Assembly (NCBI GenBank): GCA_002354635.1
Contig: DELZ01000001.1
Span: 124,001 to 188,000 of the forward strand
From: Sphingomonadales bacterium UBA2683
GTDB lineage: Bacteria > Pseudomonadota > Alphaproteobacteria > Sphingomonadales > Sphingomonadaceae
Reading direction: 5' to 3'
DNA length: 64,000 bases
In this document: positions 15,977-23,561 of the stretch, piece after piece
How positions within the stretch are numbered: position 1 is the stretch's first letter
How the letters are laid out: each line of letters begins with the position of its first letter
Notes under the pieces: model-generated
What the model was told of the DNA's origin: nothing
Databases searched by the model: none
What the model saw: only the letters and a program-made list of their open reading frames with translations
Position numbers and translations under genes: made by a program

Positions 15977-17558
15977 CATCTTGCTCCTGCGTAGCTTTTT
16001 CCAGCGTGAGCCGGAATATGGTTCCTCCATCCGGATTGGGTTCCGCGCGGATGGTGCCTCCATGCGATTCTATGATTGTCCGGCATATCGAGAGACCGAG
16101 GCCCATGCCGTCTCCCTTGGTGCTGGCAAAAGGATCGAAAATCCTGTCTCCCAGTTCCAGATCGATACCGGACCCGGTGTCCGACACCGCGATTTCGATC
16201 AGTTCCTGATCGAGGGAACGGACACCGATATGTAGTTTTTTATGCGGGCTGTCTGCCATTGATTCTATCGCATTGCGCATCAGATTGACCATAACCTGCT
16301 GAATTTGCACTCGATCGACAAACACATGATTGGTATCCGGTGCGATGTCGATCGAGAATTCAACCCCTTTTTCCTGCGCCCCGATCATACCCAGGACCGT
16401 CGCATCCTTCACCACCTGAGCGATCGACAATATGCGCCGGTTGATCTCGCCGCGCGATACGAATTCCCTGAGCCGCCGGACGATGGTTCCTGCCCGCAAA
16501 CTCTCGGCCACGCTCTCTGCAAGCGCCTCGCGGAAAAACTCCCGGTTGGCTGACAAATCGCCATCCATCATGTCCCGGGCGGCCGACAGATAATTGGCGA
16601 TGGCGGTCAGAGGCTGGTTGATTTCGTGAGCGAGTGAAGATGCCAGTGTACCGACCGCGCTCAGGCGAGAGGCATGTGCCAAATCCGCCTGCAACGACTG
16701 GAGCTCGGCTTCGGTCCGTTTCTTCTCGGTCAAATCGACTATGAAACCGGTAAAATATCTCTGTTCACCGATCTTTGCTTCCCCGACTTCAAGCTGAATC
16801 GGGAAAGTGGTACCATCCCTCTTGCACCCGACAACAGTTCTGCCGATTCCGATAATCCGCTTCTCACTCGTCTGCAAATATCGCTGGATATAGCCGTCAT
16901 GCGCATCTGTGTAAGGAGCCGGCATCAGTATTTTTACATTTTGACCGATTATCTCATCTTGCGCATATCCGAACATTTCTTCGGCCGTCGCGCTGAACGA
17001 ACTGACCAGGCCGGCTTCGTCAATCACCACCATGGCATCGGGAACCGTCTTCAGGATCGATTTCAATATGGAATCGGCCTGACCCAATCTGCCTTCAGCA
17101 TCATTAAGCGCGACAATGTCCTGAAAACTGATCGACACCGTGTCGATTTCACCTCCCGGATTGAACAGAGGTGCGATCTTGCATTCTGTCAGCAGCGAGC
17201 GGCCATCCGGCAGTTCCAGTTGAACCTCGATTGGCATGTTGACCATATCGTGTCGCCCGTCAAATGCACGCAGCAGCGCTTCCCGAAAAATTGGCCGGTG
17301 ATCGGGGGAAACACAGCTTTCAAGCGCTCCGTCCGGTAACTCCGCGATGCACGAAACGCCGAGAAGATTCAAAGCGGTGACATCGCAGCCAATGTTCCGC
17401 AGATTGCGATCCACAATCATGATGCATTTCGGTAGCCGGGACAGAACGGATTCCAGATAGAGACGCCGATTCGTGTCAGAGGCCTTTGTTTCACGCACTT
17501 GCGATATCTGTCCTTTGGCTGCCCGGTCGCTTTCCGCGAATGCTGGAACCCTACACAA
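15966..17558 (-). CDS. fixL: Oxygen-sensing PAS sensor histidine kinase (FixL)
   Basis: Up to 530 residues: an N-terminal PAS domain, a second PAS domain at about 160-280, then HisKA and HATPase. The second PAS matches heme-PAS of FixL: a His in DAHDGYIQRY (residue 220), Arg 226 and Arg 240 in IIGIGR, spaced as His200, Arg206 and Arg220 of Bradyrhizobium FixL. The phospho-acceptor is His311 in LAHEINQPL; N and G boxes are NLMRNAIES, SDTGSG and GMGLGLS. The start is uncertain: TTG at 17558 or GTG at 17498. No transmembrane helix is seen, so it should be a soluble oxygen sensor controlling the adjacent cco operon. Confidence 0.93.
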   Translation of the reverse strand: MCRVPAFAESDRAAKGQISQVRETKASDTNRRLYLESVLSRLPKCIMIVDRNLRNIGCDVTALNLLGVSCIAELPDGALESCVSPDHRPIFREALLRAFDGRHDMVNMPIEVQLELPDGRSLLTECKIAPLFNPGGEIDTVSISFQDIVALNDAEGRLGQADSILKSILKTVPDAMVVIDEAGLVSSFSATAEEMFGYAQDEIIGQNVKILMPAPYTDAHDGYIQRYLQTSEKRIIGIGRTVVGCKRDGTTFPIQLEVGEAKIGEQRYFTGFIVDLTEKKRTEAELQSLQADLAHASRLSAVGTLASSLAHEINQPLTAIANYLSAARDMMDGDLSANREFFREALAESVAESLRAGTIVRRLREFVSRGEINRRILSIAQVVKDATVLGMIGAQEKGVEFSIDIAPDTNHVFVDRVQIQQVMVNLMRNAIESMADSPHKKLHIGVRSLDQELIEIAVSDTGSGIDLELGDRIFDPFASTKGDGMGLGLSICRTIIESHGGTIRAEPNPDGGTIFRLTLEKATQEQDDEQ

Positions 17559-17614
17559 AATGCAGGTATTGCCACAAGAACATATGTATCGTCGCTAAGG
17601 AAATTGTCGCTCAT

Positions 17615-18427
17615 TCAGTGGGAAACAACCAACGGAATGTGGCAGTCTTTGAACAGGTTGCGCGTCACACCCCCGAACAGGAATTCCCGCGCCCTGCTGT
17701 GACCATAAGCTCCCATAACCAGATATGCGGCGTTCAGCTTCTTCGCTTCCGCCACAAGTACCGCATCGACGGAACCTTTGTCCGCCGATGGGCTGTGAAT
17801 TACGGACTTTATGCCGTGATAGGCAAGATATTCTGAAGCCGCGAGCTGCGGCAGATCGTGGTCCTTGTCCTCCTCCACCGTCAGGATATGTACGTCGCTG
17901 GCCATTTTTAGCAGCGGTACAGCGGACCGGAGGGCGTTGCCGGACTCGAAGCTGCCATTCCACGCGACCAGCGCAGGCCCACAGGCGTCAAATTTCTTCA
18001 CGGAATCAGGCTGTACGACGACGGGAGACGTCGCATTGAACAATACATCGCCCAACAAGCCCAGCGGCAACGCGTTATCCCTGTCGCCACTGGCGGAGCT
18101 CAGAATAATCAGATCAACCAGCGCAGATTGTCTGGACAGTCCCCGTGAGGGATTGTCATTTTCTTCCCGATAGTCCCATGAAACATCTTCACCGGCGAGC
18201 CGTTTTTCGATGTCGGCGCGTAGCTTTTCATCCAGTTCGCGCGACAATTTGCTGATATCATACATCACCGACATACCGGTAACGCCATCGAACGCCATTT
18301 GCGGATTGTAGGGATTTGCACGTAGGCAATGGAGATGCCCATCCAGCGAACGGGTTAGATCCAGCGCCGCCTGAAGCCGGGCCTCAAGGCCAGTATCATC
18401 GGCAATATATAGCAGCACGGATTTCAT
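17615..18427 (-). CDS. Universal stress protein with two UspA domains
   Basis: A 270-residue tandem UspA protein. It begins MKSVLLYIADDTGLEARLQAAL and has a second domain with ALVAWNGSFESGNALRSAVPLL, and a C-terminal VMGAYGHSRAREFLFGGVTRNL, which carries the GxxGhsr...GGVT nucleotide-binding signature. The ATG at 18427 has AGGAGA 7 nt upstream and begins exactly at the domain. UspA proteins are often induced by low oxygen, and the gene sits next to fixLJ. A perfect 16-bp palindrome lies 24-39 nt upstream of the start. Confidence 0.92.
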   Translation of the reverse strand: MKSVLLYIADDTGLEARLQAALDLTRSLDGHLHCLRANPYNPQMAFDGVTGMSVMYDISKLSRELDEKLRADIEKRLAGEDVSWDYREENDNPSRGLSRQSALVDLIILSSASGDRDNALPLGLLGDVLFNATSPVVVQPDSVKKFDACGPALVAWNGSFESGNALRSAVPLLKMASDVHILTVEEDKDHDLPQLAASEYLAYHGIKSVIHSPSADKGSVDAVLVAEAKKLNAAYLVMGAYGHSRAREFLFGGVTRNLFKDCHIPLVVSH

Positions 18428-18450
18428 TGACTGTCTCCTGTTTTCAAATC

Positions 18451-18466
18451 CCCATTTGCAAATGGG
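18451..18466. promoter_or_regulatory. Perfect 16-bp palindrome upstream of the stress-protein gene
   Basis: CCCATTTGCAAATGGG reads the same on both strands. It has no loop, so it is more likely a protein-binding DNA site than an RNA hairpin. It lies in the leader or promoter of the universal stress protein gene; a TATATA box is visible about 40 nt further upstream on the minus strand. The binding protein is unknown. Confidence 0.5.
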
Positions 18467-18538
18467 TGTTCCAGCAGCATTAGCTGGCAAAAATCTTGCT
18501 CTATATAAGGGTTTATACGGATAGGGATGAGGCCCAGG

Positions 18539-19126
18539 TCAGTCCCCCGCGGCGCCATGGGCCGCGATTTTCTCTAGCCACCGCGTGCGGTGCCTTTCGC
18601 TACTATCAACATTGCCGATCAAAGAGGTCGTCACTGGATTAATGCCGGTGAGTTTCAATATGTTGCGCTCGAAACTGCGCACGCTGTGAGCAGCAAAATA
18701 GGCACGATAGAACAGTGCCGGCATGCCCATGCTGACGATCAGGCGTGCCGACCGACCGCGCAGCAATTTCTTCGGCATTTTCCTGCTACCCTCCTCGCCA
18801 TAGTCAAGAGCGAAATTGGGACGGAAAGCCTGCTCGATAAATGCCTTGAGCAAAGCGGGCATGTCCCCCATCCAGAGCGGATAGTAGAAAACGATATGTT
18901 CGGCCCATTTAATCGCATCCTGCCCCGGCCGGACGGCGTCGGGCACATCCTCTTCCAGCCATTGCTTGCGACTTTCTAGCATCGGCATATTCTGGCCAGC
19001 CAGACGAATTACCCGCACATCATGCCCGGCTGCACGGGCCCCGTCGGCATAAGCGGACACGATCGCATGACCAAAGCGGCTGGGGCTTGGGTCGGGATGG
19101 CCATCGATCACGGCAATACGTTTCAT
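18539..19126 (-). CDS. Flavodoxin-fold NAD(P)H:quinone reductase-like protein
   Basis: A 195-residue protein of the NQO/KefF flavodoxin-like superfamily. It begins MKRIAVIDGHPDPSPSRFGHAI, the FMN phosphate-binding start, with VFYYPLWMGDMPALLKAFIEQAF, the flavin-binding and dimer motif, and later GRSARLIVSMGMPALFYR. It probably reduces quinones or other electrophiles with NAD(P)H in the cytosol. The ATG at 19126 starts exactly at the domain; its first bases overlap the stop codon of the upstream secreted-protein gene (ATGA), so the two are coupled. The exact substrate is unknown. Confidence 0.88.
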   Translation of the reverse strand: MKRIAVIDGHPDPSPSRFGHAIVSAYADGARAAGHDVRVIRLAGQNMPMLESRKQWLEEDVPDAVRPGQDAIKWAEHIVFYYPLWMGDMPALLKAFIEQAFRPNFALDYGEEGSRKMPKKLLRGRSARLIVSMGMPALFYRAYFAAHSVRSFERNILKLTGINPVTTSLIGNVDSSERHRTRWLEKIAAHGAAGD

Positions 19127-19758
19127 GGTTCCGCTACGTCTGTCGATGCGCCGGTCGGCGTTTGCCACTGGAACGCCTTTATCAATTCCATAATCGCCTC
19201 TTGCGCGGCAGCGTCGATTTCCTGTGGATAGGAAGCCGTCAAACGGGCGTCCCAAAAGCCATAGTCCAGAGCCGTCACACTGAAATGCCAGGGAATTCCG
19301 TCCTTGTCGCCATCAAAAATACCCTGATAGGCGACAATATCGGGACGACCGGAGACAAAATAGTCCCCTTCGAAAACAACTGCGGGGTTGGAATAGCCGG
19401 ACAATATGTCCGGCTTCACGATCAGGTAATGATCCTGCGCATTCAACTGTTCGAGATGGATTATGGAAATTTTGACTTCGATCTCATGGTCGTCAACATC
19501 CCGCACATATCCAATTTCAAAATTGTTGCCTGAGAAATCGGTTGTCATTTCACATTCGCGGCGAAACCCCTCGATGGCAGCCGGGAAAACGAAACTGCTC
19601 TCCTTGTGGATAATCGATCCCGGCTCCTTATAAGCTGTGAATGGATCAAACAGCGGCTCTGCCCCATTGACACATTCTGCAGCGGCAGGGCTGCAAGTCA
19701 GGGCCAGCGCTCCGACAGCAAGGGACAGAAAGCCGGTAAGCTTCATACTCTTCTCCAT
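19123..19758 (-). CDS. Exported protein of unknown function
   Basis: A protein of about 207-211 residues with a clear signal peptide ending at SPAAAECVNG. The mature part contains EPGSIIHKESSFVFPAAIEGFRRE and a predicted beta-rich body, with no family I can name. Two starts are possible: ATG at 19758, or the fourth-codon-later ATG at 19746, which has GGAG at better spacing. It ends in ATGA overlap with the quinone-reductase-like gene, suggesting the two act together. Confidence 0.75.
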   Translation of the reverse strand: MEKSMKLTGFLSLAVGALALTCSPAAAECVNGAEPLFDPFTAYKEPGSIIHKESSFVFPAAIEGFRRECEMTTDFSGNNFEIGYVRDVDDHEIEVKISIIHLEQLNAQDHYLIVKPDILSGYSNPAVVFEGDYFVSGRPDIVAYQGIFDGDKDGIPWHFSVTALDYGFWDARLTASYPQEIDAAAQEAIMELIKAFQWQTPTGASTDVAEP

Positions 19759-19785
19759 ATTCTCCCTTTCTGTCAGATTCTTCAG

Positions 19786-20220
19786 CTATTCGTGACAGCT
19801 GATGACGCGAAACGGCAACTCGCTGCCATCCGTTTCCGTAATCGTCAGATATTCTCCGACCTTCAGCGGATGATCCTTCAGCCGAAAAATGGCTTCATCA
19901 TCATCATCGCCGACCTTGTAGGAAAAGGCCCATCCCTTTGGCGTTGCAATCACGACTCCGCTCTGATCGGCTTCCCCAGGCCAGAAGCGCCGTACGACAG
20001 GCCGTTTTTCGGCCTCTTTCAGCACCTCCGGTTCAATGAAACCTTCATCGTTCAGGGGAACGCGAAAGACATAGGCATGGGCTGACGAGCCATCGGGATG
20101 GTCAGCGGTTCGGGCCAGTTCAAGGCGGATTGTTTTCCAAGTCATGCCGGTGGTCTGAACGAGTGTAAGGGTCCGCGCGATACGCAATATTGCGTAGTCG
20201 CCATGAGGCGAAATCAGCAT
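19786..20220 (-). CDS. Protein of unknown function
   Basis: A 144-residue soluble protein with no recognised domain. The C-terminal half contains VVIATPKGWAFSYKVGDDDDEAIFRLKDHPLKVGEYLTI, which looks like a small beta-barrel. A start at 20220 has AGGAAAG just upstream; an internal ATG at 20145 (MTWKTIRLEL) is where conserved-looking sequence begins but lacks a good ribosome site. It lies 27 nt upstream of the exported protein gene and may be in its operon. It is divergent from the endolysin gene. Confidence 0.6.
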   Translation of the reverse strand: MLISPHGDYAILRIARTLTLVQTTGMTWKTIRLELARTADHPDGSSAHAYVFRVPLNDEGFIEPEVLKEAEKRPVVRRFWPGEADQSGVVIATPKGWAFSYKVGDDDDEAIFRLKDHPLKVGEYLTITETDGSELPFRVISCHE

Positions 20221-20282
20221 TCTTTCCTACATCTAACCAAATAGGTTATATCCTGCTTTTCAACACGGAAAGGCGATTCCCC

Positions 20283-20834
20283 ATGGACCAGTATCCCGAC
20301 TTAGAAAACCTGATCGAAAAGATCATCATTCTGGAAGGCGATTTTGCCAATCATCCAGCCGACCGCGGCGGCCCGACGCGATGGGGCGTTACAGAAGCGG
20401 TAGCCCGAAGCCATGGATATGACGGGGAGATGCGTGATTTCCCGCGCGAGCATGCGATCGAGATTTACAGACGCAAATATTGGCAACGCCCTTCTTTTGA
20501 CAGGGTCGCCCGGCTTGCACCGCAAATTGCGACTGAACTGTTTGATACCGGGATCAATATGGGAACCGGGACCGCAAGCGGTTTCCTCCAGCGCGCGCTG
20601 AATGCACTCAACCGCAACGGTCGGGATTATGATGACCTGTCCGTTGATCGCAAGATTGGACGCAAGACCCTCGCGGCACTTCGCACGTTCCTCCGAAAAC
20701 GGGGGGCCGCAGGCGAAACCATACTGCTGAAAGCTATCGAGGTGCTCCAGGGCGCGCGCTATATCGAGATCGCTGAAGCACGTCCGGCCAATGAAGCCTT
20801 CGTATATGGCTGGCTCGCAAATCGGATCGGATAA
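20283..20834 (+). CDS. GH108 family endolysin (N-acetylmuramidase) with PG-binding domain
   Basis: A 183-residue peptidoglycan hydrolase. The N-terminal glycoside hydrolase 108 domain has the catalytic Glu18 in ILEGDFANHPADRGGPTRWG, followed by a YWQRPSFDR segment and FDTGINMGTGTA. The C-terminal part (LSVDRKIGRKTLAALRTFL) matches PG_binding_3. There is no signal peptide, so export needs a holin, and a holin gene follows after 156 nt. This pairing is that of the detached lysis cassette of gene transfer agents (GTA) in Rhodobacter, or of a small phage remnant. A weak AAAGG precedes the ATG at 20283. Confidence 0.88.
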   Translation: MDQYPDLENLIEKIIILEGDFANHPADRGGPTRWGVTEAVARSHGYDGEMRDFPREHAIEIYRRKYWQRPSFDRVARLAPQIATELFDTGINMGTGTASGFLQRALNALNRNGRDYDDLSVDRKIGRKTLAALRTFLRKRGAAGETILLKAIEVLQGARYIEIAEARPANEAFVYGWLANRIG

Positions 20835-20940
20835 ACCCGCCCGAACCGAATTTTCCTGTAATCTTGTAAAGTCTGTCAGCAACAATGGAGCCCTTCAGAC
20901 TCTTTCTTCATCCCCCTCCCCGCAAAAGCCGGTTTTGGCC

Positions 20941-20960
20941 CTAACTTTGACTAACTTTGA
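20941..20960. repeat. Tandem 10-bp direct repeat upstream of the holin
   Basis: CTAACTTTGA occurs twice, back to back and exact, about 30 nt before the holin start codon. A regulator that binds direct repeats is one explanation; chance duplication is another. Confidence 0.4.
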
Positions 20961-20990
20961 AATCCGACAACCCCGAAAGGAAAAGCCAGA

Positions 20991-21404
20991 ATGTCTATTC
21001 TCTCCCCCCTCATCGCACCTGTATCTAAGATTATCGATAAGATCATTCCCGACCGGGAAGCAAGGGATAGGGCCAAGCTCGAACTTCTCGAACTGGAAAG
21101 CAGTCGGGAATTGGAAGAAATCCGGGTGCAGATGTCAGCCATATTGGCCGAAGCGCAATCGACCGACCCTTGGACCAGCCGGGCGCGGCCCAGTTTCCTT
21201 TATGTCATGTATATCCTGTTGCTCTGGTCAATCCCGATGGGCCTGATTGCAGCCTTCCGTCCGGCGGCAGCGAGAGCCATAGCCTCTGGCATGAACGAAT
21301 ATCTCTCCGGCATGCCGGAGCCGCTCTACGCGCTCTTCGGCACCGGTTATCTTGGCTATACAGTTGCCAGACAATGGGGAAAGATCCGGGGCGTCGAGCG
21401 GTAA
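20991..21404 (+). CDS. Holin, GTA/phage 3-TM type
   Basis: A 137-residue protein resembling the GTA holin 3TM family. An N-terminal amphipathic and coiled region (DREARDRAKLELLELESS, RELEEIRVQM) is followed by DPWTSRARPSFLYVMYILLL and two or three membrane segments, ending in FGTGYLGYTVARQWGK. Holins make inner-membrane holes so that endolysin reaches the cell wall. AAAGGAAAAG precedes the ATG. It follows the GH108 endolysin on the same strand and is separate from any capsid genes, as in GTA lysis cassettes. Confidence 0.85.
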   Translation: MSILSPLIAPVSKIIDKIIPDREARDRAKLELLELESSRELEEIRVQMSAILAEAQSTDPWTSRARPSFLYVMYILLLWSIPMGLIAAFRPAAARAIASGMNEYLSGMPEPLYALFGTGYLGYTVARQWGKIRGVER

Positions 21405-21573
21405 TATCCGATAGGAGCCTCCCGACCCACGCCAATGGCGTTGCACACGCTGGCCAATTCGAAAATAGTCCGCAATCTGCCAGATTAATGCAATATTTAC
21501 GAAATAGGCTTGCCATGCCCGTATCTTTCCAGATAAAGGGGCAAGTCTAGTTCATCCAAAGGGGATATTATAA

Positions 21574-21837
21574 ATGACTACCGAAACCAACTTCCGCAAA
21601 ATGCTCGCTGTAGCTGGCGGCCTCGCTCTTGCTGTTCCTGCTCTTTCTGCTTGTGCAGAACCAGCTGAAGACGCTGCTGCTGTAGCTGAATGTGCAGCTG
21701 AAGAAGCAACCTGTGCTGCTGAAGAAGCAACATGTGCCGCTGAATGCGCCGCTTGTGCCGCTGGTTGTGCTGCTGAAGAAGCAACCTGTGCAGCTGCTGA
21801 TGCAACTTGCGCAGCTGCTGAAGAAGTTACCGAGTAA
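21574..21837 (+). CDS. Cysteine-heptad repeat lipoprotein, unknown function
   Basis: An 87-residue precursor. A signal peptide ends in the lipobox LSAC, so Cys27 would be lipidated and the protein anchored to a membrane. The mature part of about 60 residues is almost only Ala, Cys and Glu, with nine cysteines including the lipidated one, and is built from CAAEEAT-like heptads plus shorter CAA units. AAGGGG lies 9 nt before the ATG. The codons favour GCT, GCA and GAA, unlike the GC-rich neighbours, as in highly expressed genes. Metal binding or thiol redox buffering would fit but is inference. A His-rich protein gene follows after 17 nt. Confidence 0.75.
   Translation: MTTETNFRKMLAVAGGLALAVPALSACAEPAEDAAAVAECAAEEATCAAEEATCAAECAACAAGCAAEEATCAAADATCAAAEEVTE
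21691..21831 (+). repeat. In-frame 21-bp repeats encoding CAAEEAT heptads
   Basis: Within the lipoprotein gene a 21-base unit encoding Cys-Ala-Ala-Glu-Glu-Ala-Thr recurs three times nearly exactly, with two degenerate copies and shorter CAA units between. The repeat is coding and in frame, not a CRISPR or transposon end. Confidence 0.85.
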
Positions 21838-21854
21838 GCTCAGCTTATTCTGCA

Positions 21855-22481
21855 TTGGAAAATGCACTGGAAAGGCTGTTTGAGCTTACGGGCCGGATAG
21901 CTAAAGAGGGCGTCTCGCTAGTACCCAGGGTGGTACCGGCAGACGCCCCTTTCGTTCAATATCAGCATTATCCCAAAGGGGATTGCATCGCGCCTGGCAA
22001 CAAGTCGCGCTGGTTTTACCATGCGCACAAGCCGGAAGAGCGCGAAGCAGGTGAACACGGCCATTTTCACCTGTTCCTGCCGCTCGCCATGTTTGACGGT
22101 GTCGAGCCCTATTACCAGCCCCCTGCGAAGCTGCCCAACGGCAAGAAAACCCAGGGTGTAGTCCATTTTGGTGCGTTGAGCTTTGGTCTCGATGGCATGC
22201 CGCTCAGCTGGTTCACGACCAACTATTGGGTCACTTACGAATTTATGATGCCGGCTGAAGCCATTGCTTCGCGATTGCGCAGTTTCGATATGGCCGGAGC
22301 ACCGGGCGATCCACTGGTCAACGACTGGCTAACCGCCGCTGTCCAGCACTTTCACGATCCGATCATCGAAATGGTCCGCAAGCGCGACGCGTTGCTGATG
22401 GAAAAGAAACAGGAATTGGGATCCGCTGTTTTCGAGAACAAGACAGTCGAGCTTCTCTCCCGCCAGCCGTTTGATCTCTAG
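21855..22481 (+). CDS. DUF6969-like His-rich protein
   Basis: A 208-residue soluble protein. The most striking part is RWFYHAHKPEEREAGEHGHFHLF, a cluster of six histidines, followed by VVHFGALSFGLDGMPLSWF and NDWLTAAVQHFHDPIIEM. This resembles proteins annotated DUF6969, for which no function is known to me. The start is a TTG at 21855 without a good ribosome site, 17 nt after the cysteine-rich lipoprotein, so it is probably coupled to it. A 13-base near-palindrome (TAAGCT-C-AGCTTA) spans the upstream stop codon. A metal-related role is inference from the His cluster and the Cys-rich neighbour. Confidence 0.7.
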   Translation: MENALERLFELTGRIAKEGVSLVPRVVPADAPFVQYQHYPKGDCIAPGNKSRWFYHAHKPEEREAGEHGHFHLFLPLAMFDGVEPYYQPPAKLPNGKKTQGVVHFGALSFGLDGMPLSWFTTNYWVTYEFMMPAEAIASRLRSFDMAGAPGDPLVNDWLTAAVQHFHDPIIEMVRKRDALLMEKKQELGSAVFENKTVELLSRQPFDL

Positions 22482-23320
22482 TGATCAAAACCCGGGTTGG
22501 TGCGCTGCAATTTTCGCATCAGGCCCGGCCAGATCAGATTATCCCCAAATCCCTTCTGAAACGCCGCCGCAGCCTGTTGGTGCACGCGATGCCCCATTTC
22601 CACGTTCTCCTCATGGAGATGCTCTTCCCCGCCGACCGATTGCGCCAATATCTGGGTCTTGCAGGCATTTTCGAGGATATACATGCGCAGAAAGGCAATG
22701 GCGCAGTTCTCACCCACCGTTAGCGTACCATGATTCCGGAGGATCAGCAGGCTCTTCTCACCGAGATCATTGATCAGGCGGTCCCGCTCGTCGAGATCGA
22801 GCGCGATACCTTCATAATCATGGTAGGCCAGATCATCATGGATTTGCAGGGAAAATTGCGTGTAGCGTCTCAGTCCGGCCTTCTGGACAGACACGGCGAT
22901 GCCATAGGGTGTGTGAACATGGATGACGCAACCCGCATCCTCCCGCGCACTGTGAACAGCACTGTGAATGGTAAATCCCGCAGGATTAATAAAATAGGGT
23001 GTGTCCTGCTTGATATTGCCATCAAGATCGATCTTCACCAATGCCGATGCAGTCATCTCGTCAAACAACACGCCGTAGGGATTGATCAGAAACCGCTCCT
23101 CGCCGTCTTCGTCCGGCAAGCGAGCGGAGATATGGGTGAACACCAGATCGGTCCAGGCATGCATGGCACAGAGCCGGTAGGTTGCCGCCAGTTCACAGCG
23201 GATCTGCCATTCTGCGTCAGAGACCTTGCCGAGCAGGCTTTCGATATCATGCGGATCAGGAATCGAAAATCCGGCACCCACACCCAGTGCGGATTCATGG
23301 GTTTGAATCGCTGTAGCCAT
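22478..23320 (-). CDS. Class II aldolase/adducin family protein
   Basis: A 280-residue protein of the class II aldolase/adducin family. Zinc ligands are recognisable in GCVIHVHTPYGIAVS and in the later LILRNHGTLTVG, with FINPAGFTIHSA between. Members are fuculose- or rhamnulose-phosphate aldolases, ribulose-phosphate epimerases or decarboxylases; here the substrate cannot be told. The ATG at 23320 was chosen because AAGGA lies 8 nt upstream; an in-frame start at 23437 would add unrelated residues. Its 3' end overlaps the convergent DUF6969-like gene by 4 nt. Confidence 0.9.
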   Translation of the reverse strand: MATAIQTHESALGVGAGFSIPDPHDIESLLGKVSDAEWQIRCELAATYRLCAMHAWTDLVFTHISARLPDEDGEERFLINPYGVLFDEMTASALVKIDLDGNIKQDTPYFINPAGFTIHSAVHSAREDAGCVIHVHTPYGIAVSVQKAGLRRYTQFSLQIHDDLAYHDYEGIALDLDERDRLINDLGEKSLLILRNHGTLTVGENCAIAFLRMYILENACKTQILAQSVGGEEHLHEENVEMGHRVHQQAAAAFQKGFGDNLIWPGLMRKLQRTNPGFDH

Positions 23321-23561
23321 CGTCAATTCCTTTGCCTGAAAATTTCTCGTTTTAGCAATCTGACATGCATTGCCGATATTCGCAACCAAACTATCAGGTG
23401 GACATCCCGGCTGGATCAGTTCTGGCTTTGCGATCATGCATCCCTGCGGACATCATGCGGAAACTCGCCCCCGTCCTGTCTTCGAATTTGAAAAGCCAGG
23501 ATTTCCAGCGCCCGCAGAATGCGGCTTTCAGCTGTGCGGTAGAATGATAGCTCCTTCGTGG

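Noticed and set aside
21691..21831. CRISPR-like array
   Set aside because: The repeats are contiguous, in frame and code for a lipoprotein; there are no spacers or cas genes.
23365..23547. Small plus-strand frame of 60 codons between the aldolase and HTH genes
   Set aside because: No ribosome site, no domain; lies in the 5' region of the aldolase gene.
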